From contig JAQGNY010000040.1 in the NCBI GenBank assembly GCA_028293825.1, positions 124,001 through 188,000 on the forward strand: DNA of 64,000 bases, in the 5' to 3' direction. Source of the DNA: Verrucomicrobiaceae bacterium (GTDB taxonomy: Bacteria > Pseudomonadota > Gammaproteobacteria > Pseudomonadales > CAMLJR01). The notes under the pieces were generated by a model, which did no database searches, was not told the DNA's origin, and saw nothing but the letters and a program-made list of their open reading frames with translations. Positions 1 to 7,904 of the stretch are shown here, one piece after another. Every line of letters begins with the position of its first letter. Positions within the stretch are counted from its first letter, which is position 1. A program made the position numbers and the translations under genes.

Positions 1-337
1 CCCAATTTTCTTTTGGAATTTCACGGAGCAGGATTTTGACGTGATTGTTTGGGATACCGAGCGCCTCCAAATTTCGGACTATGGCGCGATAGAGATTACG
101 TTTAGCGTCGACAGAGCGGCCAGCAAAGCAATCAATGCTGATGTGAGTGTATAGCGCCGGATTTTCTCGATCGGGAGGACAAGCAAGTCGATGCGGTGCG
201 TACACGACCAACCTTATATCTCGGTCCCATTCAGGGACCATGAAAGCTTTTCGCAGCGCAGAGTGCACAGCCTCCATCAAAGCAACTTCTTGGTCCTGCG
301 AATATTCTGTTCTTACTTCGATAAGAACACTTGGCAT
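1..337 (-). CDS. Tautomerase-family protein, partial (3' end outside window)
   Basis: Reading the minus strand from the ATG at 337 gives an open frame of 112 codons that runs off the left edge. It begins Met-Pro, so the catalytic N-terminal proline of the tautomerase superfamily is present. Later segments AGRSVDAKRNLYRAIVRNL and LLREIPKENW match the helix and the end of the core domain in the longer tautomerase proteins (Tautomerase_2 type). A strong ribosome site (GGAGG) lies 5-9 bases before the ATG. The gene follows the SnoaL-like gene on the same strand by about 60 bases, so they may be co-transcribed. Family is fairly sure; substrate is unknown. Confidence 0.8.
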   Translation of the reverse strand, partial: MPSVLIEVRTEYSQDQEVALMEAVHSALRKAFMVPEWDRDIRLVVYAPHRLACPPDRENPALYTHISIDCFAGRSVDAKRNLYRAIVRNLEALGIPNNHVKILLREIPKENW

Positions 338-396
338 GTGACCTCCGTGAAATAAATCCTAACTAGTCGATTTACCTTAAACACTTTAATAAATGA

Positions 397-780
397 TTAA
401 GCCGCCGACTCGGATGATGGCAATAAACAAACCTCCATCGCCTGTATCAAGCCATTCTTGATGGTGAAACGATGACCCACGTGGTCGTCCGCAAGTACCG
501 CACCCGCCAAGCTGCGCACGACTTGATGCACGTCGACTAGAACCTGCGAAGCGTCTTCGGGATAAAAGAAAACCGGCTCAACGTGAGGGTCGATCTCGCT
601 CCACTGTTCGGTCCAATATGCGCGGATTTCGTCGGGCCCTTGCGCAAGACCGCCTTTGAACGCCTTCGGCCACGTCACATCGGCAGTCATAAGAGTGAGG
701 GCAGCAGCGATGTCACGCGCGTTAAATGCCGCATACGCCGCGCGCAGCAACTGTATTTCTTGGGCAGATTGATTGGGCAT
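397..780 (-). CDS. SnoaL-like / NTF2-like protein
   Basis: A 127-residue protein with the pattern of the cystatin-like NTF2/SnoaL fold: an N-terminal helix (LLRAAYAAFNARDIAAALTL), then 'TADVTWPKAFKGG', a helix with 'YWTEQWSEIDPHVEP', and alternating strands to the end. Members are small enzymes or binding proteins with very varied substrates, so no reaction is assigned. It is upstream of and co-oriented with the tautomerase gene. The ribosome site before the ATG is weak. The N-terminal residues and length fit the family, and there is no signal peptide. Confidence 0.7.
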   Translation of the reverse strand: MPNQSAQEIQLLRAAYAAFNARDIAAALTLMTADVTWPKAFKGGLAQGPDEIRAYWTEQWSEIDPHVEPVFFYPEDASQVLVDVHQVVRSLAGAVLADDHVGHRFTIKNGLIQAMEVCLLPSSESAA

Positions 781-853
781 GGGCAGTAACCGAGAAATGT
801 GGGCGGGTTAATCATTTGTAGCGACGGAATGGGTCGCTATCCTTGTTGGCCGT

Positions 854-900
854 CAGATTAACTCGAATGCATTTTTCTCTGCCAGCGCTGCCGCCGAACG
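854..900. repeat. Repeat copy 1 (partner at 8979-9026)
   Basis: This 47-base stretch between the SnoaL and LysR genes aligns with 8979-9026 in the same orientation with about five differences and one indel. Shared words include CAGATTAAC, CGAATGC, CTGCCAG and CCGCCGAACG. The two copies bracket about 8.1 kb that includes the cassette-like genes. The rest of the 790-1018 gap shows no gene. Confidence 0.6.
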
Positions 901-1018
901 CCAATCTTGCTAAAACTCCAGCAGCCAGCCGTGTCCTGAAACGTCAGCGCATCGCAAAGCGTCCGTTCACCCGATACGAAAACAGCGATTTGCACTGGAA
1001 ATCACGGCCGATTTACTA

Positions 1019-1948
1019 CTAACGCTGCGACTCCAGATACGGCCGCATCAGTTCAGCCAGCCAGTTCATAAATACCTGCACCCGCTTAGGCAGTTGCCGC
1101 CGACTGGCGTACAGCAGCGACACCGGCATCGACGGCGGCCGGTAATCCGGCAGTACTTCCTGCAATAAGCCGCGCTCGATCAGCGCCAGCGCGCCGGTAT
1201 CCGGCGCCTGAATAATCCCCAATCCGGCCAGGCAGGCCGCCTGATACGACTCCGAATTATTCACGGTCAGGCTGCCCGACATCGGTAGGAAACGCGTGGC
1301 GCCGAAATCGCGATGGCTGGGGTCGCGCACCACATATTCGAACCCCAACGGCTTGCTGCCCAAGGTCGACGCGTAATGAATCAGGTGATGGTGGGCGAGA
1401 TCGTCGAGCGTCTGCGGCACGCCGAATTCGGCGAGATAGGCCGGGCTGGCACAATTGATCTGGCGATAGAAGCCGAGCGGCCGCGCGATCAGGCTGCTGT
1501 CGGTCAGCTCACCGACGCGCAGCACGCAGTCGAAACCCTCGCGCACCACATCCACCCGGCGATCGGTGCTGCCGAGTTCGATCTCCACATGCGGGTGTGC
1601 GCGCAGGAATTCCCCGAGACGCGGCAATACCAGCGCGCGCGCCGCGCCCATCGGCAGGTCCACGCGCAGACGCCCGGTCAGCGCTTGTTGCTCACTGCGG
1701 AACAGACCTTCCAGCTCGTCCATATCCGACAGCATTTCGCGGCAACGCTCGTAGAAAATCTGGCCGTCCTGCGTCATTTGCACGCGCCGCGTGGTGCGAT
1801 GCAACAGACGCGTACCGAGCCCGCTTTCCAGCCGCTGAATCGCCGTAGAAATGCTCGCCTTCGGCAGGCCGAGACTCTGCGCCGCCTGCGTGAAACTGGC
1901 GAGTTCGGCGACACGCATGAAGATCTGCATGGTTTCGGGAGAGATCAC
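1019..1948 (-). CDS. LysR-family transcriptional regulator
   Basis: About 309 residues. The N-terminal winged helix-turn-helix is clear (AELASFTQAAQSLGLPKASI, then STAIQRLESGLG), followed by the substrate-binding domain (TGRLRVDLPMGAARALVLP). The open frame continues far upstream, but homologues start about six residues before 'MQIFMRVAE', which points to the GTG at 1948 (a GGA lies upstream). The ATG at 1930 is the alternative. It is divergent from the SDR gene at 2090, the usual arrangement for a LysR protein controlling its neighbour. The ligand is unknown. Confidence 0.85.
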   Translation of the reverse strand: MISPETMQIFMRVAELASFTQAAQSLGLPKASISTAIQRLESGLGTRLLHRTTRRVQMTQDGQIFYERCREMLSDMDELEGLFRSEQQALTGRLRVDLPMGAARALVLPRLGEFLRAHPHVEIELGSTDRRVDVVREGFDCVLRVGELTDSSLIARPLGFYRQINCASPAYLAEFGVPQTLDDLAHHHLIHYASTLGSKPLGFEYVVRDPSHRDFGATRFLPMSGSLTVNNSESYQAACLAGLGIIQAPDTGALALIERGLLQEVLPDYRPPSMPVSLLYASRRQLPKRVQVFMNWLAELMRPYLESQR

Positions 1949-2089
1949 AGTCTGGGTTTCCGCAGTTGATTGTTCGCAATGGGCGAACAGTCTAACCGCA
2001 CTCAGCTGGTTTATCCCGCCGGAGCAACCCAATAAGCTGAGTCTATCAACAATCACCTCACCGATCCGACCCGTAACAAGGAGCACATC

Positions 2090-2848
2090 ATGAACAACCG
2101 TATCGCACTGATCACCGGCGCCAGCCGTGGCCTCGGCAAAAATGCCGCGCTCAAACTCGCCGCCAGCGGCGTTGATGTAATCCTCACCTACCGCAGTCGC
2201 AAGGACGAAGCCGATGCTGTCGTCGCGGAAATCGAAACGCTCGGCGCCCGCGCCGTCGCGCTGGCTTTGGATATCGGTAATAGCGCCAGTTTCGACGCCT
2301 TCGCCGGCCAAGTGCGAGACGCACTCGCCACTACCTGGCAGCGCGAGCGCTTCGACTTTCTAGTCAACAACGCCGGTATCGGCGTTTACGGAACCATCGA
2401 TCAAACCAGCGAAGCGCAGTTCGACGAGCTGATGAACATCCACCTGAAAGGCCCGTTCTTTCTGACACAAAAATTACTGCCGCTGCTCGCCGATGGCGGT
2501 CGCATCCTCAATGTCTCGACCGGCCTGACCCGCTTCGCGCTGCCCGGCTATGGCGCCTATGCGACGATGAAAGGCGGCATCGAAGTGCTGACGAAATACC
2601 TGGCGAAGGAACTGGGACCGCGCGGCATCGCCGTTAACGTACTCGCGCCCGGCGCCATCGAAACCGATTTCGGTGGCGGACGAGTGCGCGACAACGAAGA
2701 ATTGAATGCCTTTGTCGCATCGCAAACCGCGCTGGGCCGAGTCGGTCTGCCGGACGATATCGGCGATGTGATCGCAATATTGCTGTCCGACGGCGCGCGT
2801 TGGGTCAATGCGCAACGTATCGAAGCGTCGGGTGGGATGTTTTTGTAA
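2090..2848 (+). CDS. SDR-family NAD(P)-dependent oxidoreductase
   Basis: 252 residues, the classical short-chain dehydrogenase length. Seen: the dinucleotide-binding motif TGASRGLG near residue 9, NNAG near residue 92, the active-site Ser in 'NVSTGLTR', and the YxxxK pair in 'YGAYATMKGG'. The C-terminal 'APGAIETDFGG' and 'ASGGMF' are also typical. It is a soluble enzyme oxidising or reducing an alcohol/carbonyl; the substrate cannot be told. An 'AAGGAG' ribosome site precedes the ATG. The divergent LysR gene is its probable regulator. Confidence 0.9.
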   Translation: MNNRIALITGASRGLGKNAALKLAASGVDVILTYRSRKDEADAVVAEIETLGARAVALALDIGNSASFDAFAGQVRDALATTWQRERFDFLVNNAGIGVYGTIDQTSEAQFDELMNIHLKGPFFLTQKLLPLLADGGRILNVSTGLTRFALPGYGAYATMKGGIEVLTKYLAKELGPRGIAVNVLAPGAIETDFGGGRVRDNEELNAFVASQTALGRVGLPDDIGDVIAILLSDGARWVNAQRIEASGGMFL

Positions 2849-2940
2849 TTGATTCGGGCGACGGTGATGGACTGCCAGCGCCGGTTTTATGTTCGCGCAT
2901 AACTCGGTGATGCAGCGTTTTTATATGCGGCTCGCCGCAA

Positions 2941-2966
2941 GTCAGCCCGCTTGATGACGGGCTGAC
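2941..2966. terminator. Hairpin between convergent genes, possible terminator
   Basis: Arms GTCAGCCCG and CGGGCTGAC pair perfectly over 9 bp around an 8-base loop, between the ends of the SDR and aminopeptidase genes. No T-run follows on either strand, so intrinsic termination is uncertain. Confidence 0.35.
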
Positions 2967-2982
2967 TGTCATCGGTGTTCAC

Positions 2983-3729
2983 TCAGAGCTGAGTGACAAC
3001 GATGGGTTGGCCCTTGGTGATGATCATCGTGTGCTCGTATTGCGCCGACAAGTTGCCATGCGCGCCAACCAGGGTCCAGCCATCGGCCGTCTCGGCCACC
3101 ATGCGGCTCTTGGTGGAGAGGAACGGTTCGATGGTGATCACCATGCCTTCCTTCAAAATGCGCCGATCCTTCGGATCAAAGTAGCCGGGAATATGCTCGG
3201 GCTCTTCATGCAGTGCGCGGCCCACGCCGTGACTGCCGAGATTCTCGATAATCTTGAAGCCGTAAGTTTTCGCCGTGCGCTGGATTGCCGCACCGATGCC
3301 ATTGAGCGGCTGGCCGGCGCGCGCCTGCTTCATCGCATTCTCAAGCGCCGTGCGCGTGGCGTGACACAGACGCGTCTTCTGTGGATTGGTCGGGGGTACG
3401 ACTTTGGTGCCGCCGGTATCGGCGAAGTAGCCGCCCAACTCGGCGGAAACATCGACATTCAACACGTCACCCGGTCGAATCACCCGATCACCGGGAATGC
3501 CGTGCGCGGCTTCCTCGTTGATGCTGATGCAGGTTGAGCCGGGGAAGCCGTAGGTAATCTTCGGCGCCGAGCGTGCGCCGTGCCGCTCCAGCAATTGCTC
3601 ACCCAGTGCATCCAGTTCGCGCGTCGTCATGCCGGGTTCGGCCGCGTCGAGCATTTCCTGCAATACGGATGAAACGATCTTGCCTATGCGTTTCAGTGCG
3701 ACGATATCGTCTTCGGTTTCAATGGTCAT
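2983..3729 (-). CDS. map: Type I methionine aminopeptidase
   Basis: 248 residues. It removes the initiator methionine from new proteins in the cytosol, using a two-metal site. The ligands are visible: the two Asp in 'NVDVSAELGGYFADTGG', the His in 'SHGVGRALHEEPEH', and the Glu in 'TIEPFL' and 'QYEHTM'. The usual GHGIG signature is SHGVG here. An 'AGGAG' site precedes the ATG. The gene is not next to rpsB or tsf, so it may be an extra copy rather than the housekeeping one; the window cannot decide this. Confidence 0.9.
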   Translation of the reverse strand: MTIETEDDIVALKRIGKIVSSVLQEMLDAAEPGMTTRELDALGEQLLERHGARSAPKITYGFPGSTCISINEEAAHGIPGDRVIRPGDVLNVDVSAELGGYFADTGGTKVVPPTNPQKTRLCHATRTALENAMKQARAGQPLNGIGAAIQRTAKTYGFKIIENLGSHGVGRALHEEPEHIPGYFDPKDRRILKEGMVITIEPFLSTKSRMVAETADGWTLVGAHGNLSAQYEHTMIITKGQPIVVTQL

Positions 3730-3828
3730 GTGATCTCCTATTGAATACGTGAGGCTATTCGAGAGCTGTGCAACGAAGCCAAGAAGGGAGGGCGGAGCGC
3801 CGCAGACAGATTGGTTTAAGCGAGGCGA

Positions 3829-3993
3829 CTAGATGGCATTCTGGACTCGGCGCAGAAAGGTGGCAACAACGCGCGCCGCCTCGGCCGGCGCCGCCTGTAA
3901 CAGGCAATGAGGGGCCTCGATTTCAACAATCTGTGCTTGAGGACTGCGGCGCGCGACTGAAGCTGACGCATCTGCTGAAACTAGGCGGTCGTG
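3829..3993 (-). pseudogene. Alpha/beta-hydrolase C-terminal remnant
   Basis: The last 54 codons of this frame read like the end of an alpha/beta hydrolase: 'DRLVSADAS', then 'IVEIEAPHCLLQAAPAEAA' with the catalytic His region, then 'RVVATFLRRV'. The nucleophile Ser domain is absent. Upstream the same frame becomes unlike the family, exactly where the methyltransferase start occupies another frame. I infer a gene broken by deletion and joined to the methyltransferase remnant. Confidence 0.55.
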
Positions 3994-4073
3994 AACGGCA
4001 CGGTTTTCGCCCATTGCGAATCGTAGTTTGCTGCGTGCTGATCGAAGATCGCTGTAATTTCGTCTTGATGCAT
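3981..4073 (-). pseudogene. SAM-methyltransferase N-terminal remnant
   Basis: From the ATG at 4073, preceded by a very good ribosome site (AAGGAGGG), 30 codons read MHQDEITAIFDQHAANYDSQ then WAKTVPFTTA and stop. This looks like the first helix of class I SAM-dependent methyltransferases ('FDQxAxxYDxQW'). The SAM-binding domain is missing. It overlaps the first bases of the hydrolase remnant in another frame. It sits directly after an attC-like site, as a cassette gene would. Confidence 0.5.
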
Positions 4074-4091
4074 TAAGTCCCTCCTTCTTGC

Positions 4092-4145
4092 CAAATAACA
4101 TTTGAATTACGCCGCCACGCGCGCGACATCAATGAACTGTTAGAC
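4092..4145 (-). other. attC-like site after the GST gene
   Basis: Read on the minus strand it begins GTCTAAC, an exact RYYYAAC core, followed by 'AGTTCATTGATG', a GC-rich centre, and 'GTAATTCAAATGTTATTT'. Shape and length (about 54 bp) are those of integron attC sites. The second core (GTTATTT) departs from GTTRRRY, so the site may be decayed. It begins six bases after the GST stop codon. Confidence 0.55.
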
Positions 4146-4151
4146 CTTACT

Positions 4152-4805
4152 TCAATCGTTCGCAGCAAAGTGAGCGAGCTGGTCTGCATGTGCTTTCACG
4201 AATGCGGGACGGGCGATGGCGCGGGCGACATATTCGCGACAGGCGGGATATTCGGCAAGACCGTCGAATCGATGGACTAAGCGCATCACATCCGCCATAG
4301 CTATATCGGCGATGGAGAACGAGTGGGACAGCCATTCGCGACGCGCCAGCACCGCCTCTATATGTTGCAGGCGCATAGCGAGAAATGCATCGAACTGTTT
4401 GCGCGCCGCTGTTTCTGCAACATCACCGGAAACTGGGTCGCCGGAGAACTTGAACAGAGACCACGGCAGGGCGGCCATCTCAACGGAATTCAGCGCGGCG
4501 AAGAGCCATTCCTGTACTTCGCTGCGACCGCGCGGATCGATTGGCAGCAGCGTGCCACTGCGCTCACCCAGATGAAGCAGGATGGCGCCGCTCTCGAAAA
4601 TCGAGATGTCGCCATCGGTCAACCATGGGACTTGGCCGAACGGTTGATGCGCAAAATGCTCAGCGCTCCGCTCATGAAAAGACACGCTGTTAACGCTGTA
4701 TTGCAGCCCGGCTTCTTCCAGCGCCCAGCGTATACGCAGGTCACGCACATAGCCTCGCGGCAGTTCTGGAACCCAGTCAAAGGTGGTCAGGATCAGGTCG
4801 GTCAT
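4152..4805 (-). CDS. Glutathione S-transferase-like protein (cassette gene)
   Basis: 217 residues. It has an N-terminal thioredoxin-like half with the cis-proline motif 'GQVPWLTDGDISIFESGAIL' and a helical C-terminal half ('FSIADIAMADVMRLVHRF') as in bacterial GSTs. The expected role is glutathione conjugation or binding in the cytosol. It is flanked by attC-like sites at 4092-4145 and 4884-4942, consistent with a gene cassette. 'GAAAGGAAAAGCCCG' before the ATG supports the start. Substrate unknown. Confidence 0.85.
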   Translation of the reverse strand: MTDLILTTFDWVPELPRGYVRDLRIRWALEEAGLQYSVNSVSFHERSAEHFAHQPFGQVPWLTDGDISIFESGAILLHLGERSGTLLPIDPRGRSEVQEWLFAALNSVEMAALPWSLFKFSGDPVSGDVAETAARKQFDAFLAMRLQHIEAVLARREWLSHSFSIADIAMADVMRLVHRFDGLAEYPACREYVARAIARPAFVKAHADQLAHFAAND

Positions 4806-4883
4806 CGGGCTTTTCCTTTCAGTAGCGGTAGGTGCTTCGGTCAGTTTGTCGGAGCGGTGCGAGCAATCACTGCGCTGATGTGA

Positions 4884-4942
4884 GGGTTAATGCTTAAATT
4901 AAGCGGCGGCAGCAGGCCGTCCGCTGAAATGCTTTGTTGGGC
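4884..4942 (-). other. attC-like site after the GFA-like gene
   Basis: On the minus strand the site starts GCCCAAC (exact RYYYAAC), then 'AAAGCATTTCAGCGGACGGC', a short centre, 'GCCGCCGCTTAATTTAAGC' and ATTAACC. The inner arms CAGCGG/CCGCTT pair with the single-base bulge typical of attC. The length (59 bp) is typical. The final core has a G to A change from GTTRRRY. This is the most convincing attC in the cluster. Confidence 0.7.
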
Positions 4943-4958
4943 GCCGTGCGCCCCACGC

Positions 4959-5471
4959 CTACAACCCAAGCAACATCGCGATTTTGGCAGCAACCAGCTT
5001 TAGCATGAACGCTGGCGGATACCCCGCATAGTTGGGAATGTCGCCTGCATCGCTGACGGGCTGAACGCTGGATTTCGTTTGAACCCGCATCTGTGAGGGT
5101 GGGACATCACCGGCAAATCGCGCTCGGTAGAGGGAGAACCAGTGGCCTTTCTGAAAGTCTAGGAACATGGCCGAATTGCAACACGTTGCGACGACCCTGC
5201 GCGTGGCTGACTCTTCCTTAAGCCTGTGATCGAACAGAAGCTCAGCTCCCCTGATGTATTTCAGACGATCCTTTCGATATGCCACGAAATCAGTTCCACC
5301 ATCCGCATCCAGAAGCCGGGGCGCATTTGGAAGTCGCTCAATTTGCCGCCCTGCTGCCTGACAATCGGCGCAGTAACAGATGGCGCCAAGAATAGGAGCA
5401 CCTGTCGTTTCGAGTTCGACGCTGCCGCATGAGCAACGAACGGTCCTCGTCTGTGTGGATGTGCTTGGCAT
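4959..5471 (-). CDS. GFA/CENP-V-type zinc protein (cassette gene)
   Basis: 170 residues. The cysteine layout matches the GFA (glutathione-dependent formaldehyde-activating-like, CENP-V) fold: 'CSCGS' near residue 13, 'CYCADC' near residue 32 and 'TCCNS' near residue 97. These residues bind zinc in the family, most of whose members have no proven reaction. A ribosome site (AGGGAG) precedes the ATG. The stop is followed 16 bases later by an attC-like site, and codon use is less GC-rich than in the flanking chromosome. Confidence 0.75.
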   Translation of the reverse strand: MPSTSTQTRTVRCSCGSVELETTGAPILGAICYCADCQAAGRQIERLPNAPRLLDADGGTDFVAYRKDRLKYIRGAELLFDHRLKEESATRRVVATCCNSAMFLDFQKGHWFSLYRARFAGDVPPSQMRVQTKSSVQPVSDAGDIPNYAGYPPAFMLKLVAAKIAMLLGL

Positions 5472-5484
5472 CGGCTATCTCCCT

Positions 5485-5715
5485 TCAGCTATTTATTAAT
5501 CGGACGCCATCCAGACCGATGAACGCGGCAACGATAAGTTGCGTATGCGTGTCCGCAAATTCGTTCTGGACTGTTCTCCATTCGGAATGTCCGCCATCAC
5601 GGCGACCAATAAATTTCATTCCCTGATGGATAGTCGAATGAGATTTTGCGAAATCGACAGGGTGCCCACGTGACCCGCTAAAACACCATGACATGATCAA
5701 CAAGATATTTTTCAC
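5485..5715 (-). pseudogene. Possible cassette gene remnant or small protein
   Basis: The open frame ends 14 bases before the GFA start. From about 5665 down it reads like protein ('HPVDFAKSHSTIHQG', 'GGHSEWRTVQNEF', 'LIVAAFIGLDGVRL'). The first codons overlap the neighbouring gene's 3' end, and no ribosome site is evident. An internal ATG at 5619 is an alternative. I do not recognise the family; it may be the C-terminal piece of a lost cassette gene. Confidence 0.3.
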
Positions 5716-6028
5716 CGTCTTTGACCAAAACTATTTCCGCCACGAACTCGCCGGAGACTTTAGAAAAATATTGCTTCCAAACCAACGCGGCCGAGTCGGG
5801 ACGTTTAAACACCGCGACTGGCGTGCGGACAGTGAAGAAGCCTTTTTCCGATTGGTATTGTTTGCAGACGCGCTCTAAATATTCTGGCGTGACAATACTG
5901 CTAATTCTTTTTGTGAAATCGCGAACATGTCGCGCGTGATCAATATGCGTCGAGGCATCCATCAGGTTATCCATGATGGGATTGGCAATGTTCCAAATTT
6001 GCTGATCCGTCATTTGCTCGAAATTCAT
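5678..6028 (-). CDS. Conserved-looking cassette protein, unknown function
   Basis: 116 residues from the ATG at 6028, which follows a good 'AAGGA' site; the open frame extends further but enters the intergenic repeat. It begins MNFEQMTDQQIWNIANPIMD and continues with 'ASTHIDHARHVRDFT'. Helices are followed by strands 'ALVWKQYF' and 'EFVAEIVLVKDGEKYLVDHV', suggesting a small alpha+beta soluble protein. No catalytic motif or signal is visible. It is one of the minus-strand cassette-like genes. Confidence 0.6.
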   Translation of the reverse strand: MNFEQMTDQQIWNIANPIMDNLMDASTHIDHARHVRDFTKRISSIVTPEYLERVCKQYQSEKGFFTVRTPVAVFKRPDSAALVWKQYFSKVSGEFVAEIVLVKDGEKYLVDHVMVF

Positions 6029-6122
6029 GGCTGATCCTTGTGGTGCTGACGGACGCAATTCGCTTTTAAAAAATTAAATGCGATTCATCGATTGGTTTTT
6101 TAGCGGCTGAAATAACTTGTGA

Positions 6123-6164
6123 GCGCAATAATTTAAAAGTCAAAAGCGCATTTATTTATTGCGC
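6123..6164 (-). repeat. Cassette-terminal repeat, copy A
   Basis: Perfect 9-bp inverted arms GCGCAATAA and TTATTGCGC border a 42-bp element. On the minus strand the thioredoxin gene's last codons GCG CAA TAA are one arm, so the stop codon lies inside the repeat, as in integron cassettes. About 60 bp further downstream (to about 6065) also resembles the region after copy C. Confidence 0.65.
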
Positions 6165-6707
6165 CGCATCTGCTGCATTGTTTGGTGCGGAAGCCAAGGC
6201 TTGATTAATATCTGCCGCCAGTTCATCCAACGCGGATTTTCCATATCCCTTCCGTACATTTATGATCCGACCGTCGCGCCCGACAATGATCGTGTGCGGG
6301 ATCGGGCCCACACCAAATGCTTTTTTAGCCTTGCCTCTTGGATCGTATGCCGGTGTCAGGCCGAGTGCTGCAATTTGGCGTTCAAGCTTGTTATAGACCT
6401 GGCGATCTTCGATATTTATTGCGATGACGCGCATCTTATCTCCAGCAAGGCGCTGGACGTTGCCAAGCACCGGGAGCTCTGCACGGCACGGAGCACACCA
6501 ACTGGCCCAGAACGAAATCACATACGCCTTCCCATCATCCGGTTGAATCGCCAGCTCAGTGCCATCCAACTGTATACCGGCATACTGCGGCGACAAATCG
6601 CCCTTGCCGAGAGGAGAATTGGCCGAGTCGTCAGCCAAAACCTGCATCGCCGTAAATAGCAAAAACAGAGAAGCGACGAACTTGATCAGTGAGCGAAAGT
6701 GATGCAT
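6156..6707 (-). CDS. Periplasmic TlpA/ResA-like thiol-disulfide protein (cassette gene)
   Basis: 183 residues. The N-terminus is a signal peptide (charged start, then 'FVASLFLLFTAMQVLA'). The mature part has a thioredoxin fold with active site 'SFWASWCAPCRAELPVL' (CxxC) and cis-Pro 'GPIPHTIIVGRDG'. It probably reduces or exchanges disulfides in the periplasm. Between residues 45 and 60 it carries 'DLSPQYAGIQLDGTEL', as in TlpA-type proteins. It ends within a cassette-terminal repeat. Confidence 0.85.
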   Translation of the reverse strand: MHHFRSLIKFVASLFLLFTAMQVLADDSANSPLGKGDLSPQYAGIQLDGTELAIQPDDGKAYVISFWASWCAPCRAELPVLGNVQRLAGDKMRVIAINIEDRQVYNKLERQIAALGLTPAYDPRGKAKKAFGVGPIPHTIIVGRDGRIINVRKGYGKSALDELAADINQALASAPNNAADAAQ

Positions 6708-6759
6708 TTGTTAACCCTAAATATCCATGCCAGTAAGAGGTAAAAGCCCATTTTGTAGT

Positions 6760-6802
6760 GCGCAATAACCTAAAGGCCACCAGTGCATTTCATTTATTGC
6801 GC
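6760..6802 (-). repeat. Cassette-terminal repeat, copy B
   Basis: A 43-bp element with the same arms GCGCAATAA/TTATTGCGC as copy A and a similar interior (AAATGAAATGC on the minus strand). It lies 20 bases after the stop of the 6823-7338 gene and before the thioredoxin gene. Confidence 0.65.
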
Positions 6803-6822
6803 CCTAAGTGCTGCTTTAAATG

Positions 6823-7338
6823 TCAGGTTTCGAGGCTGACATATAAGAGCCTATTGGTCTTTTTGTGATAAAAAATTATTTGCGCACCGCTGACATTTCG
6901 ACCGTGAATACGAACCGCCCATATATAAGCCGCAATATCTTGCTCGATACCTGAAACCGGTTCATTGAAGCATTGCGCTGCATCACCAGAAGATGCGAGT
7001 AACTTCCTGGCATCGCTGATAAGGGAGTTTTCTTCTGGCCCGAAAACCCAGTTACTTGCCTCTTGAGAATTGGGATTAAAACTATCCAATTGAAGACAAT
7101 AGTGATCAAGGTGATCCCGTAGAAAAGTTTTGGAGGATTGATAGCTGTTTATGACTTTATAGTTTTGTGAGTTATTAACCCCGCCCCAATTGAGGACAAA
7201 CTCTGTATCTTTTTTGGATGCAGAATTTATTTTTTCACCGGTTGCGCCCATTTGATAAGCAAGAAAAGCGAATCCTAAAACGACGAGAATTATCGCGGCG
7301 TCGCCTACAAATACCAATATTTTCGAAAGTATCTTCAT
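6823..7338 (-). CDS. Membrane-anchored cassette protein, unknown function
   Basis: 171 residues. One N-terminal transmembrane helix ('ILVFVGDAAIILVVLGFAFL') is followed by a soluble, probably periplasmic domain with two cysteines ('HYCLQLDS' and 'AAQCFNE'). The C-terminus has strand-like 'AQIIFYHKKTNRLLYVSL'. No family recognised. Base composition is clearly AT-richer than in genes outside the cluster, which fits foreign origin. It lies between an attC-like site (7352-7404) and repeat copy B. Confidence 0.6.
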   Translation of the reverse strand: MKILSKILVFVGDAAIILVVLGFAFLAYQMGATGEKINSASKKDTEFVLNWGGVNNSQNYKVINSYQSSKTFLRDHLDHYCLQLDSFNPNSQEASNWVFGPEENSLISDARKLLASSGDAAQCFNEPVSGIEQDIAAYIWAVRIHGRNVSGAQIIFYHKKTNRLLYVSLET

Positions 7339-7351
7339 AAGTTAAAAAGAA

Positions 7352-7404
7352 ACCTAACGTCGCGCACATAAGTCGCACGCGGGAATTGCTGTACCTTATT
7401 AGGG
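7352..7404 (-). other. attC-like site after the zinc-ribbon gene
   Basis: On the minus strand it begins CCCTAAT and ends ACGTTAGGT; GTTAGGT is an exact GTTRRRY core. The centre has CGCG-containing arms. The stop codon of the 7399-7743 gene is inside the first core, a usual feature of cassettes. The first core differs from the complement of the second at two of seven positions. Confidence 0.5.
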
Positions 7405-7743
7405 ATTGTCCGCAATTACTTTTTCTCCGCAATATGGGCAATTCTTTGTAGCGATGACTACGCCACAATTATTTGGTGTGAATCCTTTTTTACAGCTTTG
7501 GCAAGAAGGCATAATCTTGCGCTGAATTGCGAATATAGCGGCGAGCATGAAAATGATGTTTGCGCCGAGAAGCCACAAATTGACAATTCGCCAACTAAAA
7601 TCCAATCCATGAGCGCTCAGGCTTTCTGTCAATGCCTTTGCAATTACGACATTTTTGTTCAATGCATATAGCAGAGGAATAAGTACGAAAAACAGAACTA
7701 TCCAATATTTTCTCAGGGCCTTATTGATCATTGCTACTGTCAT
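7399..7743 (-). CDS. Two-helix membrane protein with zinc ribbon (cassette gene)
   Basis: 114 residues from the ATG at 7743. Two membrane segments ('YWIVLFFVLIPLLYAL' and 'LLGANIIFMLAAIFAI') precede a C-terminal cytosolic zinc ribbon with two CxxC pairs ('CQSCKKGF' and 'CPYCGEK'). Function is unknown; such ribbons usually bind nucleic acid or protein. A TTG 15 bases further upstream is possible but lies in the end of the preceding intergenic repeat. Confidence 0.55.
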   Translation of the reverse strand: MTVAMINKALRKYWIVLFFVLIPLLYALNKNVVIAKALTESLSAHGLDFSWRIVNLWLLGANIIFMLAAIFAIQRKIMPSCQSCKKGFTPNNCGVVIATKNCPYCGEKVIADNP

Positions 7744-7837
7744 TGAAATCCCTAACAAATTAGTAAGCAGACCTACCTGCTTTTAAAATTAAACGCGACG
7801 CATAAGTTTATTTTTTTAGCTATTGAAATAGCTTGAA

Positions 7838-7904
7838 GCACAATAACCAGAGGGCATTGCGCCAGCATTCAGATTAGTAGCGCAATGCATTCCATTAATT
7901 GCGC
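7838..7904 (-). repeat. Cassette-terminal repeat, copy C (expanded)
   Basis: A diverged, longer copy of the repeat at 6123 and 6760. Its outer arms are GCACAATAA and TTAATTGCGCC, with an extra internal block of about 24 bases carrying another ATTGCGC. The bases beyond it (7787-7837) match those beyond copy A, including a run of GCTAAAAAA and TTTAATTTT on the minus strand. It follows the TIR gene by about 57 bases. Confidence 0.55.
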
